The notes under the pieces were generated by a model, which saw only the letters and a list, made by a program, of their open reading frames with translations, searched no databases and was not told where the DNA came from. Of a stretch of DNA of 14,016 bases, positions 6,968 to 13,951 are shown piece after piece. The stretch is taken from the NCBI GenBank assembly GCA_045654545.1, contig JAZONO010000122.1, forward strand, positions 1 through 14,016, given 5' to 3'. The position numbers were made by a program, and so were the translations under genes. The DNA comes from SIG588 sp045654545. Its GTDB lineage: Bacteria; Bacillota; Clostridia; Oscillospirales; Acutalibacteraceae. Numbering within the stretch: the first letter of the stretch is position 1; each line of letters begins with the position of its first letter.

Positions 6968-7616
6968 ACCGCGTGAACAAGGGCTTTTTTCCCGTCTGAT
7001 GAAGATCTTCTTCGACACCTTTCTCGTGCGTAACATCGTGCTGGTGAAACTGCTCGGTCTGTGTCCCATCGTGGTGGCGGCGGTGGATTTGAAAGCCGGT
7101 GTTACCCTTACCGCGTGTGTGGCACTCGCCCTGCTTCCCACCGCGCTGTTGATGTCCTTTGTGGGCGAAAAGTTGAAACCCATTATCCGCGTGCCGCTGT
7201 ATACCGTGATTGCGTTGGTGATCTTGCTCGGTGCCGGATTTGTGCTCAACACCTACATTGAGCCGGAACTCTATGCCTCGCTGTATCTGTTTTTACCCCT
7301 GCTCGCCGTGAATTCGCTGATGACCTATCGCGTGGGCGGCTTCGCCGTGGTGAGCCGTCCGCCCGAAGCCATGGCGGATGCGCTCGGTTCGGTGTGTGGG
7401 TTCGGCGTGGTCATTTGTGTGGTGGCGGCGGTACGTGAAGTGCTGGCAAACGGCTCGGTCTGGGACGTGCGCGTGCTGTCCGCGCCGCCTCTCACGGCGG
7501 CATCCTCGCCGTTCTTTGCGTTTTTGATGCTCGGTATGATGGCGGCGCTGATGCAGTTTGTGCGCGAAATGCTTCGCCGCTTTGTGGAAGGGGAGGTGTC
7601 GGTGCCGTATGAATGA
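6960..7616 (+). CDS. rnfE: RnfE-like membrane subunit E (one cluster cysteine missing)
   Basis: This 218-aa protein of about six membrane segments belongs to the RnfE/NqrD family. The first helix block NIVLVKLLGLCPIV keeps the conserved cysteine (Cys35). The symmetry-related block, normally VNC in RnfE, reads AVNSLMTYR, placing Ser119 where the second cysteine should be. In canonical Rnf and Nqr these cysteines, with two from RnfA/NqrE, hold an intramembrane [2Fe-2S] cluster. Other recognisable parts are RVPLYTVIALV, ELYASLYLFLPLL and EAMADALGSVCGFG. ATG 6960 has a GGGAGGTGA site upstream. The stop overlaps rnfA by 8 bp. Confidence 0.9.
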   Translation: MSEPREQGLFSRLMKIFFDTFLVRNIVLVKLLGLCPIVVAAVDLKAGVTLTACVALALLPTALLMSFVGEKLKPIIRVPLYTVIALVILLGAGFVLNTYIEPELYASLYLFLPLLAVNSLMTYRVGGFAVVSRPPEAMADALGSVCGFGVVICVVAAVREVLANGSVWDVRVLSAPPLTAASSPFFAFLMLGMMAALMQFVREMLRRFVEGEVSVPYE

Positions 7617-8193
7617 GTTGTTGACCATGCTGTTCGCCACCGCGCTGTTCCAAAATGTGGTGCTCACCACCGGCTTCGGCAGTTCGCTGGCATTGCGTGT
7701 GATCCACCGCAAAAGCGACATCTGGAATTTTGGGGGTATATTATCGTTCTTCCTGATCACCACCATGGCAATCGATTATCCGCTGGATCATTTGCTCGGG
7801 TTCGGCGTGTGGGCAAAACTGCTGCGCCCCTTGGTGATGGTCGGGGTTGCAATGGCACTTTACTGTGCCGTTACCCTTATTACGGCGCGCATTTCGGTGC
7901 CGTTTTATCACAAGTTGAAACCCTACTTGATCCCGGCCGTGTTCAACGACTTGACACTCGGGTTGGCGATGGTGGCCAACCATAAGGTCACCCTTACCTT
8001 CTGGGGTACGATGGGCCTGGCGGTGGGCAGTTGCCTCGGCTTTATGCTGATGGGGTGGATCATTTTGGAAGGGCGTTTTCGCATCAACGCCCACGCCGTG
8101 CCGCGTGCCTTTCGCGGTGCACCGGTGATCCTCATCTATCTCGGCATCGCGGCACTCGCCATGCTTGGCTTCGGCAGCAGCATTTTGCTGTGA
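7609..8193 (+). CDS. rnfA: RnfA-like membrane subunit A (both cluster cysteines missing)
   Basis: This 194-aa protein with about six membrane segments belongs to the RnfA/NqrE family. The C-terminal block AVPRAFRGAPVILIYLGIAALAMLGFG is the clearest family match. The N-terminal block, normally NNFVLSQFLGICPFLG, reads QNVVLTTGFGSSLAL, with Ser25/Ser26 at the cysteine position. The second block, normally TNCAVLG, reads FNDLTLG, with Asp114 at the cysteine position. Both [2Fe-2S] ligands contributed by this subunit are therefore gone. ATG 7609 follows GGGGAGGTG and overlaps the end of rnfE. It is the last gene of the operon. rnfB normally follows rnfA in clostridial operons, but here only non-coding DNA follows. 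Confidence 0.88.
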   Translation: MNELLTMLFATALFQNVVLTTGFGSSLALRVIHRKSDIWNFGGILSFFLITTMAIDYPLDHLLGFGVWAKLLRPLVMVGVAMALYCAVTLITARISVPFYHKLKPYLIPAVFNDLTLGLAMVANHKVTLTFWGTMGLAVGSCLGFMLMGWIILEGRFRINAHAVPRAFRGAPVILIYLGIAALAMLGFGSSILL

Positions 8194-8225
8194 GGGGTAG
8201 GTTTTTGCAACAAATTTTGCAAAAA

Positions 8226-8263
8226 GAAACGCTCCCCCAAGCGGCTGCTTGTGGGAGCGTTTC
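8226..8263. terminator. Long hairpin after rnfA
   Basis: GAAACGCTCCC (8226-8236) pairs with GGGAGCGTTTC (8253-8263). An inner CAAGC/GCTTG pairing (8238-8242, 8247-8251) follows after one mismatch, with loop GGCT. It starts 33 bp after the rnfA stop. The plus-strand side is followed by As, not Ts, so termination in the rnfA direction is uncertain; on the minus strand it is followed by a T-run. Confidence 0.5.
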
Positions 8264-8307
8264 AAAAACTTTCCGTTCGTTTTGGAAAACGGAGGGAGGG
8301 TGTGTGT

Positions 8308-8334
8308 GAGAGGGAACCGTCAGGGTTCCCTCTC
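8308..8334. repeat. Perfect 11-bp dyad
   Basis: GAGAGGGAACC (8308-8318) pairs perfectly with GGTTCCCTCTC (8324-8334) around a 5-nt loop. No T-tract follows, so it is not a classical terminator. Confidence 0.7.
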
Positions 8335-8428
8335 GCGTCGAGCGGGCGATTAGCCCGCGGATAAACCCGCCCGCAGGCGGCAAACAAAAAAGTCCGGCGT
8401 ACGGTGGGTGGGATTAGGGACAAAATTG

Positions 8429-8471
8429 GAGAGGATGTTTCGTCGAAGATACATCCTCTCTGTTTGTTTTG
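8429..8471 (+). terminator. Intrinsic terminator
   Basis: GAGAGGATGT (8429-8438) pairs perfectly with ACATCCTCTC (8451-8460) across a 12-nt loop that can add a TTC/GAA pairing. It is followed by TGTTTGTTTTG. This is the best plus-strand terminator downstream of the rnf operon, 236 bp past the rnfA stop. Confidence 0.7.
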
Positions 8472-8506
8472 TGAATATTCACACCACTTCGAAAGTGGCT
8501 GTGACC

Positions 8507-8645
8507 CCTTGGCTCCCCTTGTCAGGGGTGCTGTCAAAGCCATAGGCTTTGACTGAGGGGGAGTGAAATAACACGAACTCTCGATAGACTACCCCTCCGG
8601 ATTCGCCTTTGGCGAATCCACCTCCCCTGACAAGGGGAGGCAGGA
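8507..8645. repeat. Small MITE/REP-like inverted-repeat element
   Basis: CTCCCCTTGTCAGGGG (8513-8528) and its exact reverse complement CCCCTGACAAGGGGAG (8624-8639) bound a stretch of about 127 bp. Just inside each end is a perfect 9-bp stem with a 3-nt loop: GTCAAAGCC-ATA-GGCTTTGAC (8533-8553) and GGATTCGCC-TTT-GGCGAATCC (8599-8619). A GGGG/CCCC pairing (about 8557, 8592) can join the two halves. From memory, elements of this kind are scattered in intergenic DNA of Faecalibacterium-like genomes; that is not verified here. Exact ends and any target duplication are unclear. Confidence 0.65.
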
Positions 8646-8669
8646 CGGGCGCCTTACGGCGAAGTCCGT

Positions 8670-8731
8670 GTAACGTTTTTCTTACCGCCTTAAACAGGCG
8701 GTATTTTGCTTTGCAAAACCGAAAAAGTTAC
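8670..8731. repeat. Nested inverted repeat
   Basis: The outer arms GTAAC-G-TTTTTC (8670-8681) and GAAAAAGTTAC (8721-8731) pair with one bulged base. Inside is TACCGCC (8683-8689) / GGCGGTA (8697-8703), followed on the plus strand by TTTTGCTTT. It may act as a plus-strand terminator or be a fragment of another repeat. Confidence 0.5.
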
Positions 8732-8785
8732 GGGGTGGCGAAATCCCCATTCGCAACTCCCTTATGCCGGCCTTTTTTTGTTTGT

Positions 8786-9640
8786 TTATTTCGTCATGAA
8801 CAGCACGCCGAGCGTTTCGGGACCGCAATGGCAGGAGATGGTGCAGCCGGCACGCGTGACGTAGATGTTTTCAAACGGGCCGCATTCCGCCACCACTTTT
8901 TTCAGCGCTTCAATGTTTTCATCAGCCGTGCCGGAATGGGTGATGAACACCTTTTCGTAGTCGATGTTGTCATAGGCCGCCAAGGTTTCGCGCACGTACT
9001 GTTCGCGCACTTTGGCAAGCGGACCGCGGTATTTCTTGCCCACGCCCATCGTGCCGTCGGCATTGTTCACTTCGATGCAGGGTTTGAGTTGCAACACGTT
9101 CGCGCCCATCATGGCGAGCGCCGAGCAACGACCGCCCTTGTGCAGGAACTCCAAACGATCCAGCACAAAACTGGCGTGGCAATGCGGCACCAAGGCGCGC
9201 AATTCTTCGGCGATCTGCGCGGCAGGCAAACCTGCCGCAATGCGTTTTGCCGCTTCGATCACCAAGAGACCCGAACCGGTGGACAGGTTGCACGAGTCAA
9301 CAACCCACACGTTGCCCACTTCCTCGGCCGCCAAACCTGCGTTTTGGCAGGAGGAGGACAGTCCGTGACCGAGCGAGATGTGGATCACGTCACAGCCGCT
9401 ATCCACAAAACTGCGGAAGAAATCCTCATACGTGGCAATGTTGATCGCCGCGGTGCGCGGCAACTGCTTGGTCTCGCGATAAATCGCATAAATACGGTCG
9501 GGGTCGATGGTGATACCGTCGAGATATTGCTCATCCCCCAACGTCACGTTAAACGGCACGGTACGAACATTGTACTTTTCCAGCAACACATCCCCCAGAT
9601 CGCAGGTGCTGTCGGCGGAAAGAATGATCGGTCTGCTCAT
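8786..9640 (-). CDS. DegV-family fatty-acid-binding protein
   Basis: The 284-aa protein matches the DegV/FakB family, which binds a fatty acid and, in Firmicutes, presents it to the FakA kinase for acyl-phosphate formation. Family blocks in order are IILSADSTCDL (5-15), PFNVTLGDEQYLDG (29-42), PRTAAINIATYEDFF (61-75, the usual TS/TA-containing loop), VVDSCNLSTGSG (113-124), LDRLEFLHKGGRCS (160-173), LKPCIEVNNADG (185-196), THSGTADENIEALKK (234-248) and HCGPETLGVLFM (271-282). The usual SSxLSGTYQ loop reads LGHGLSSSCQNA, a modest departure. Length is standard. ATG 9640 follows GAGGTGA. It is a single-gene unit divergent from the YfhO gene. Which fatty acid it prefers cannot be told. Confidence 0.92.
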   Translation of the reverse strand: MSRPIILSADSTCDLGDVLLEKYNVRTVPFNVTLGDEQYLDGITIDPDRIYAIYRETKQLPRTAAINIATYEDFFRSFVDSGCDVIHISLGHGLSSSCQNAGLAAEEVGNVWVVDSCNLSTGSGLLVIEAAKRIAAGLPAAQIAEELRALVPHCHASFVLDRLEFLHKGGRCSALAMMGANVLQLKPCIEVNNADGTMGVGKKYRGPLAKVREQYVRETLAAYDNIDYEKVFITHSGTADENIEALKKVVAECGPFENIYVTRAGCTISCHCGPETLGVLFMTK

Positions 9641-9684
9641 AGTCGTTTCACCTCAATTAAGATTCGGACAATCCGTTTGAAGGT

Positions 9685-9713
9685 ACTATACCACAAATCT
9701 TGTAAAAAAACAA
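9685..9713 (-). promoter_or_regulatory. Promoter of the DegV gene
   Basis: On the minus strand, TTGTTT (9713-9708) and TATAGT (9690-9685) are spaced 17 bp apart, about 45 bp upstream of ATG 9640. The -35 box lies in the left arm of the dyad at 9701-9736. Confidence 0.65.
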
Positions 9714-9736
9714 GAGAGGACACTTGTTTTTTTGCA
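9701..9736. promoter_or_regulatory. Dyad spanning the two divergent -35 regions
   Basis: TGTAAAAAAACAAG (9701-9714) and CTTGTTTTTTTGCA (9723-9736) form 14-bp arms with one mismatch around an 8-bp centre, AGAGGACA. Each arm contains the TTGTTT-like -35 box of one of the divergent promoters. It could be a shared operator or merely mirrored A/T-tract promoters. Confidence 0.5.
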
Positions 9737-9751
9737 AAAATATGGTATGAT
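9724..9751 (+). promoter_or_regulatory. Promoter of the yfhO-GT2 operon
   Basis: TTGTTT (9724-9729) and TATGAT (9746-9751) have a 16-bp spacer, about 58 bp upstream of ATG 9810. Confidence 0.6.
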
Positions 9752-9809
9752 ACACTAGTACAACTGTTTTTAACGGCATAATTTCGTGCAAAGAAAAGGA
9801 AGGCAAGGT

Positions 9810-12800
9810 ATGGAACGAAACAAGATCTCTTTGAAACTCTCGTTGTGGGAGATCCTGCGCATCGTCGCAATGGTGCTGTTCTTTGTGGGTATTACGGTGC
9901 TGGGGTATTGGTATTTCACCCACGACAACGCGCAGTTGGAAGTGCGTAACGAAGCGCAAAAACTGCTGTATCCGTTGGGACTGGGTATGTTGCTCGGTGG
10001 TCTGCTCACCGCCACCTTGGCGGCGCTGGCGTGGAACCACAGCGAGGAACGCCCCGTGTGGTACTATCCTGTCGTGTCGGCGTTTCTTACCTTCTGCGGT
10101 CTCGGTCTGGCGTACATTCTGCTCGGCATTTGGCCGATCGCGGAAGAAACCTGCATGATCGTGGATATGCACCACCAATACGGCCCTCTGCTTGCCAAAC
10201 TGCGCGCCATGTTGCTCCAGGGGAACGGATTCTTCTATTCGTTTGATCTCGGTATGGGTGCGAACTTCTTGCCTGCATTTGCATATTACCTTGCCAGTCC
10301 GCTCAATGCCTTGCTCGTGCTGTTCCCCGAATCGCTGTTGCCCGAAGGCATCTTCCTCATCACCATTGTGAAGAATATGCTGATTGCCGCAAGTTTTGCG
10401 TTGTGCGTGCAATACGTCTACGGCAAACGCTCGCCCGTGGTGGTGGCGGTGTCGCTGATGTATTCCATGATGATGTACGTGTTGGCATATTCCTGGAACA
10501 TCATGTGGCTGGACGGCGTGATCGCCCTGCCGCTGGTGGTGATGGGCTTTGAGCACATGATGCGTCGCGGCAAATATTTGCCCTACGTGCTGTCGCTGGC
10601 ATACGCCTTGTTTGCGAACTACTACATCGGCTTTATGCTGTGTGTATTTTTGGTGCTGTATTTCTTTGCCTATCTGCTTCGCCAAAAGCGCGAAACCAAA
10701 AACAACCGCTTGGCGCTGTGGCGCTTCACGCTGGGTTCATTGCTCGGCGGCGGTCTTGCCATGTTCTTGGTGTTGCCCACCTTCCTGGCGCTGGGTCAAA
10801 CCTCGGCGGCAGGCGCCAAAATGCCCGAGTGGGACGTCTATTTTGAACTGTTCGATATGTTGGGCCGTCACCTCTATCGCGTGTCCCCCACCATTCGTTC
10901 CCGTTTCCTGCCCAACCTGTATTGCGGCATTGCTGCGGTGGTGCTGGTGCCGCTGTTCGCGATGAACGAGGGGATCCCCCGTCGTCGCCGCATGGTATAT
11001 ATGGCGTTGCTTGCGGTGTTGGCGTTCAGCCTGCCGCTCAACCAAGCAAATCTGTTGTGGCACGGCTTGCACGCCCCCAACGACCTGCCCTACCGATTCT
11101 CCTTCCTCTATTGCTTCGTGCTTGTTCTGCTCAGCTACGAAACCCTGTTGCACATCCGCACGGTGCGCCCACGCCAAATCGTGGCGACCTTGCTCGGTAT
11201 TCTCACCTTCGTTATGTTGCAAGAGCGGTTCGGCAACAGCGAAACCTACGGATTCCAGTCGCTGTATATCAGCTTGTTACTCGCGGCGATCTATGCGGTG
11301 CTGTGTTTCTTGTTGTCGCAGGAAAAGGTGCGCCGCCGTGTGGGCGCGATGATGGTGCTCACCGTGGTGGCGATGGAAATGACCTTGAATGCCACCAACG
11401 TGATGAATCAGTTGGACAGCCAGGAATATTACACCAACCACGAACACTACGTGGATAACATCACCACCGCCGGCGTGCGCGAAGCGGTGGACATGATGGA
11501 ACGCAAACTGGCGCAAAGCGGCGATCTGTTCTCCCGTATGGAGTTCATCCCTCGCCGCACCTGCATGGATACCGCCCTGTTCCAATACAGCGGCATCACC
11601 TCGTTTGCATCCAGCAACTCCTATCGCACCACGCGGTTTATGGGCGCGATGGGGTATGCGGTCAACGGCGTGAACAGTTATCTCTACAAGAGTTTCGTTC
11701 CCATGACCGACTCGTTGCTCGGCATCCGTTACGTGGCATTGGAAAGCAATCTGTCCTCGCACACCCAGTTGAAACAGGTGGATTACGCCTACGTGTCGAA
11801 CGACAAGGGTGAAGAAAAGGCGTTTTATATTTATGAAAACACGACGGCGTTGCCGATCGCGTGGCGCGCCAACGATACCGTAAAGGCGTGGGCATCCTCC
11901 TATTACAACCCCGTGGAAAGCATCAACGGGCTGTATGCCGCCATGACGGGCGATCCCTCTCCGGTGCTGGTGCCGATGCAACTGGAATCGTATAATGACC
12001 TGCGCGGTGCGGTCACCGTCAACGGGACGTACGGCTTTTCCTTGAAGTCGTCCTCCTCCAAAACGGCGGAGTTCCGCGCCTATGCGGACAAAGACGGGCA
12101 GTATTTCATTTACGTGGATTGCCGCGGCGCGGATTCCATTCAGGTGATGCAGGGCGATAACAGCTGGAGTGTCACCACCTACGAGCCGTATTTCATCGAT
12201 GCCGGCTATCTTTCAGTCGGCACGCCCGTGGCTGTGACGGTCACGTCGGACACCTCCTGCGCCGGTAACGTGTACGTGGTGCGCATGGATGCCGAGGTGT
12301 TCAACCACGCGATCGAGACCCTGCGTTCCGACGGCTTGCAGGTCACAGAGTACACCGACAACCGCTTGGTGGGCAACGTGACGGCATCTTCTGCCGGCGC
12401 GATGGTCACCTCCATCCCGTACGATGCCGGCTGGCGCGTGAAGGTGGACGGCAAGGAAGTGGCGACCTATCCGTTGGATCAAGCGGTGCCCGACGGGGTG
12501 GAACCCGAAGACAACAAGGGCGGTGCTCTGCTCGGCTTTGACATCCCGGCAGGCGCACACGAGGTGGAACTCGTGTTTGTGCCGTACGGTTTTGTGCCGG
12601 GTGTGTTGCTCAGCCTGATCAGCCTGCTGTTGATCGTGGCGGTGGCGTTGCTCACCGGCCGCAAGGCGCATTGGGTAAAGGCGACACCCGTGGCGTGGAT
12701 GGTGGATACCGCCGATCTGGATGCCCTGCAGACCGCCGATGAAACGGAATCGGTACTGCTCGATGAGGAGTCGCCCCTTGCGAAAGAACCGTTGCCGGAC

Positions 12801-12890
12801 GAAGAATCGCCCGTCGAGACAGAGCCGTTGACCGACGAGAGCGAGGAACAAAAACCTGCCCCCGAAGAAAGTGAGGAGACCGCCGAATGA
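9810..12890 (+). CDS. YfhO-family polytopic membrane glycosyltransferase
   Basis: This 1026-aa protein has a GT-C-like membrane part and a large extracytoplasmic domain. The first third has many hydrophobic segments (about 15-35, 53-75, 85-107, 157-175, 183-200 and onward to about 520). The early loop contains VDMHHQYGP (Asp119, Gln123-Tyr124), where the family has its acidic D..QY motif, and FDLGMGANFLPAFAYYLASPLN (145-166). Residues about 550-920 form a soluble, strand-rich domain; a last membrane segment at about 927-950 is followed by an acidic Glu/Pro tail to 1026. In Bacillus and Staphylococcus, YfhO with CsbB decorates lipoteichoic acid with sugar outside the membrane; the same role here is inferred. 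ATG 9810 has AAGGAAGG 6 bp upstream, better than GTG 9786. It overlaps the next gene by ATGA. Confidence 0.88.
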   Translation: MERNKISLKLSLWEILRIVAMVLFFVGITVLGYWYFTHDNAQLEVRNEAQKLLYPLGLGMLLGGLLTATLAALAWNHSEERPVWYYPVVSAFLTFCGLGLAYILLGIWPIAEETCMIVDMHHQYGPLLAKLRAMLLQGNGFFYSFDLGMGANFLPAFAYYLASPLNALLVLFPESLLPEGIFLITIVKNMLIAASFALCVQYVYGKRSPVVVAVSLMYSMMMYVLAYSWNIMWLDGVIALPLVVMGFEHMMRRGKYLPYVLSLAYALFANYYIGFMLCVFLVLYFFAYLLRQKRETKNNRLALWRFTLGSLLGGGLAMFLVLPTFLALGQTSAAGAKMPEWDVYFELFDMLGRHLYRVSPTIRSRFLPNLYCGIAAVVLVPLFAMNEGIPRRRRMVYMALLAVLAFSLPLNQANLLWHGLHAPNDLPYRFSFLYCFVLVLLSYETLLHIRTVRPRQIVATLLGILTFVMLQERFGNSETYGFQSLYISLLLAAIYAVLCFLLSQEKVRRRVGAMMVLTVVAMEMTLNATNVMNQLDSQEYYTNHEHYVDNITTAGVREAVDMMERKLAQSGDLFSRMEFIPRRTCMDTALFQYSGITSFASSNSYRTTRFMGAMGYAVNGVNSYLYKSFVPMTDSLLGIRYVALESNLSSHTQLKQVDYAYVSNDKGEEKAFYIYENTTALPIAWRANDTVKAWASSYYNPVESINGLYAAMTGDPSPVLVPMQLESYNDLRGAVTVNGTYGFSLKSSSSKTAEFRAYADKDGQYFIYVDCRGADSIQVMQGDNSWSVTTYEPYFIDAGYLSVGTPVAVTVTSDTSCAGNVYVVRMDAEVFNHAIETLRSDGLQVTEYTDNRLVGNVTASSAGAMVTSIPYDAGWRVKVDGKEVATYPLDQAVPDGVEPEDNKGGALLGFDIPAGAHEVELVFVPYGFVPGVLLSLISLLLIVAVALLTGRKAHWVKATPVAWMVDTADLDALQTADETESVLLDEESPLAKEPLPDEESPVETEPLTDESEEQKPAPEESEETAE

Positions 12891-13831
12891 TTACGGTAAT
12901 TATGCCGGTGTACAATGAAGGCGAATTTATCTATCAAAACGTCTGCCGCGTGCGCGAGATCCTCTCCGCCGCCGCGGTGGAACACCAGTTTTTGCTGGTA
13001 GATGACGGGTCGAAGGACAATTCCTTTGCCGAAATGTCCCGTCTGGCCGACGATTTTACGGACGTGTCCATCATCGGCTTGTCTCGTAACTTCGGCAAGG
13101 AGGCGGCGCTTTGTGCGGCGCTGGAAAATGCCGACGGCGATGCGGTGGTGGTGATGGATTCCGATCTGCAGCATCCGCCGGAATACATCCCCGAAATGGT
13201 GCGCTTGTGGAAAGAGGAAGGCTACGATGTGGTGGAAGGGGTCAAGGAAGACCGCGGCAAGGAATCGCTCGGCAGTAAGATCGCAGCACTGCTGTTCTAT
13301 CGCACCTTCGCCAAGTCCACCGGTATCGACATCGGCATCGCCTCGGATTTCAAACTGCTGGATCGCTCGGTGGTGGAAGCGTGGCGCAAACTGCCCGAAC
13401 GCAACACCTTCTTCCGCGGTCTGTCCGCGTGGGTGGGCTTCAAACGCTATGCCCTCCCCTTCAAAGTGGCGCCCCGTGCAGGCGGCGAAACCAAATGGAC
13501 ATTCAAGAGTTTGGCGCGCCTGGCGCTCAACTCCCTCACCGCCTATTCCTCGGCGCCGCTGTTTTTGGTGTTCTGGCTCGGCGTGTTGATGTTGCTGGCC
13601 GCCGTGGTGCTGACGGTGGAAACGTTGGTGGTGTATTTTGCACGTCACGCCGCGCCCGGATTTTCCACCGTTATTCTGTTGCAGTTGTTCATCGGCAGTG
13701 CCACCATGATGAGCCTTAGCATCATCGGTATGTACATTGCGAAGATCTATGAGGAAGTCAAAGGGCGTCCGCGGTACCTTGTTCGTGCGGCGCGCGGTCG
13801 TGCGTTAATTGCCTATAAAAAAGAAAAATAA
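12887..13831 (+). CDS. GT2 glycosyltransferase, CsbB/GtrB type (polyprenyl-phosphate sugar synthase)
   Basis: The 314-aa protein has an N-terminal GT2 catalytic domain and two C-terminal membrane helices (about 223-251 and 262-288), the layout of CsbB/GtrB enzymes. These transfer a sugar from a nucleotide donor onto undecaprenyl phosphate at the cytoplasmic face. Motifs are ITVIMPVYNEGE (2-13), LVDDGSKDNS (37-46), the metal-binding DSD in MDSDLQHPPEY (90-100), ASDFKLLDR (152-160) and ERNTFFRGLSAWVGF (171-185). Coupling to the YfhO gene through an ATGA overlap supports a two-step pathway: this enzyme makes the lipid-linked sugar and YfhO uses it outside. Sugar identity (GlcNAc or glucose) is not visible. 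No clear hairpin terminator follows. Confidence 0.93.
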   Translation: MITVIMPVYNEGEFIYQNVCRVREILSAAAVEHQFLLVDDGSKDNSFAEMSRLADDFTDVSIIGLSRNFGKEAALCAALENADGDAVVVMDSDLQHPPEYIPEMVRLWKEEGYDVVEGVKEDRGKESLGSKIAALLFYRTFAKSTGIDIGIASDFKLLDRSVVEAWRKLPERNTFFRGLSAWVGFKRYALPFKVAPRAGGETKWTFKSLARLALNSLTAYSSAPLFLVFWLGVLMLLAAVVLTVETLVVYFARHAAPGFSTVILLQLFIGSATMMSLSIIGMYIAKIYEEVKGRPRYLVRAARGRALIAYKKEK

Positions 13832-13882
13832 GGAAAAAACGGATGCGGTCCAAAAGAAATTTTAAATTTTTCAACAAAATAC

Positions 13883-13911
13883 TTGACAGTCGCAAAAGTT
13901 CTGTGTACAAT
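13883..13911 (+). promoter_or_regulatory. Strong sigma-A promoter with AT-rich upstream region
   Basis: TTGACA (13883-13888, consensus) and TACAAT (13906-13911, one mismatch) have a 17-bp spacer. The A/T-rich stretch just upstream (about 13850-13880) resembles an UP element. It drives the truncated secreted-protein gene at the right edge. Confidence 0.88.
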
Positions 13912-13951
13912 GATAGCATCCAATCATATCGAAAATAAGGAGAAGATTTCA

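Larger units (their letters stand above)
8194..8785. other. Gene-free, hairpin-dense intergenic region
   Basis: About 590 bp separate rnfA and the end of the DegV gene, with no credible coding frame. Apart from the separately listed terminator, repeat and dyads it holds GCGGGC-gatta-GCCCGC (8342-8358), the palindrome GTGAATATTCAC (8471-8482), CCACTT-CGA-AAGTGG (8484-8498), and TTTTGC-TTT-GCAAAA (8704-8718). A weak minus-strand hairpin, GCGAA/TTCGC (8738-8754), followed by CTTTTT is the only candidate terminator for the DegV gene. The density of dyads suggests accumulated repeat elements. Confidence 0.6.

Noticed and set aside
6960..7616. A hidden rnfG between rnfD and rnfE
   Set aside because: rnfD and rnfE overlap by 8 bp, and the frame is clearly RnfE; no separate RnfG sequence fits.
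8262..8543. 93-codon minus-strand frame in the hairpin island
   Set aside because: It covers several dyads and part of the repeat element and has no convincing ribosome site; probably repeat-derived.
8194..8785. CRISPR array or structured RNA gene (SRP RNA, riboswitch)
   Set aside because: The dyads differ from one another with no regular spacing or repeated unit, and I could not match a known RNA family core.
8609..9781. 390-codon plus-strand frame opposite the DegV gene
   Set aside because: Antisense shadow; the minus strand encodes a complete DegV-family protein with promoter and ribosome site.
9657..10685. 342-codon minus-strand frame opposite the YfhO gene
   Set aside because: His/Gln-rich shadow frame; it also crosses the divergent promoter region.
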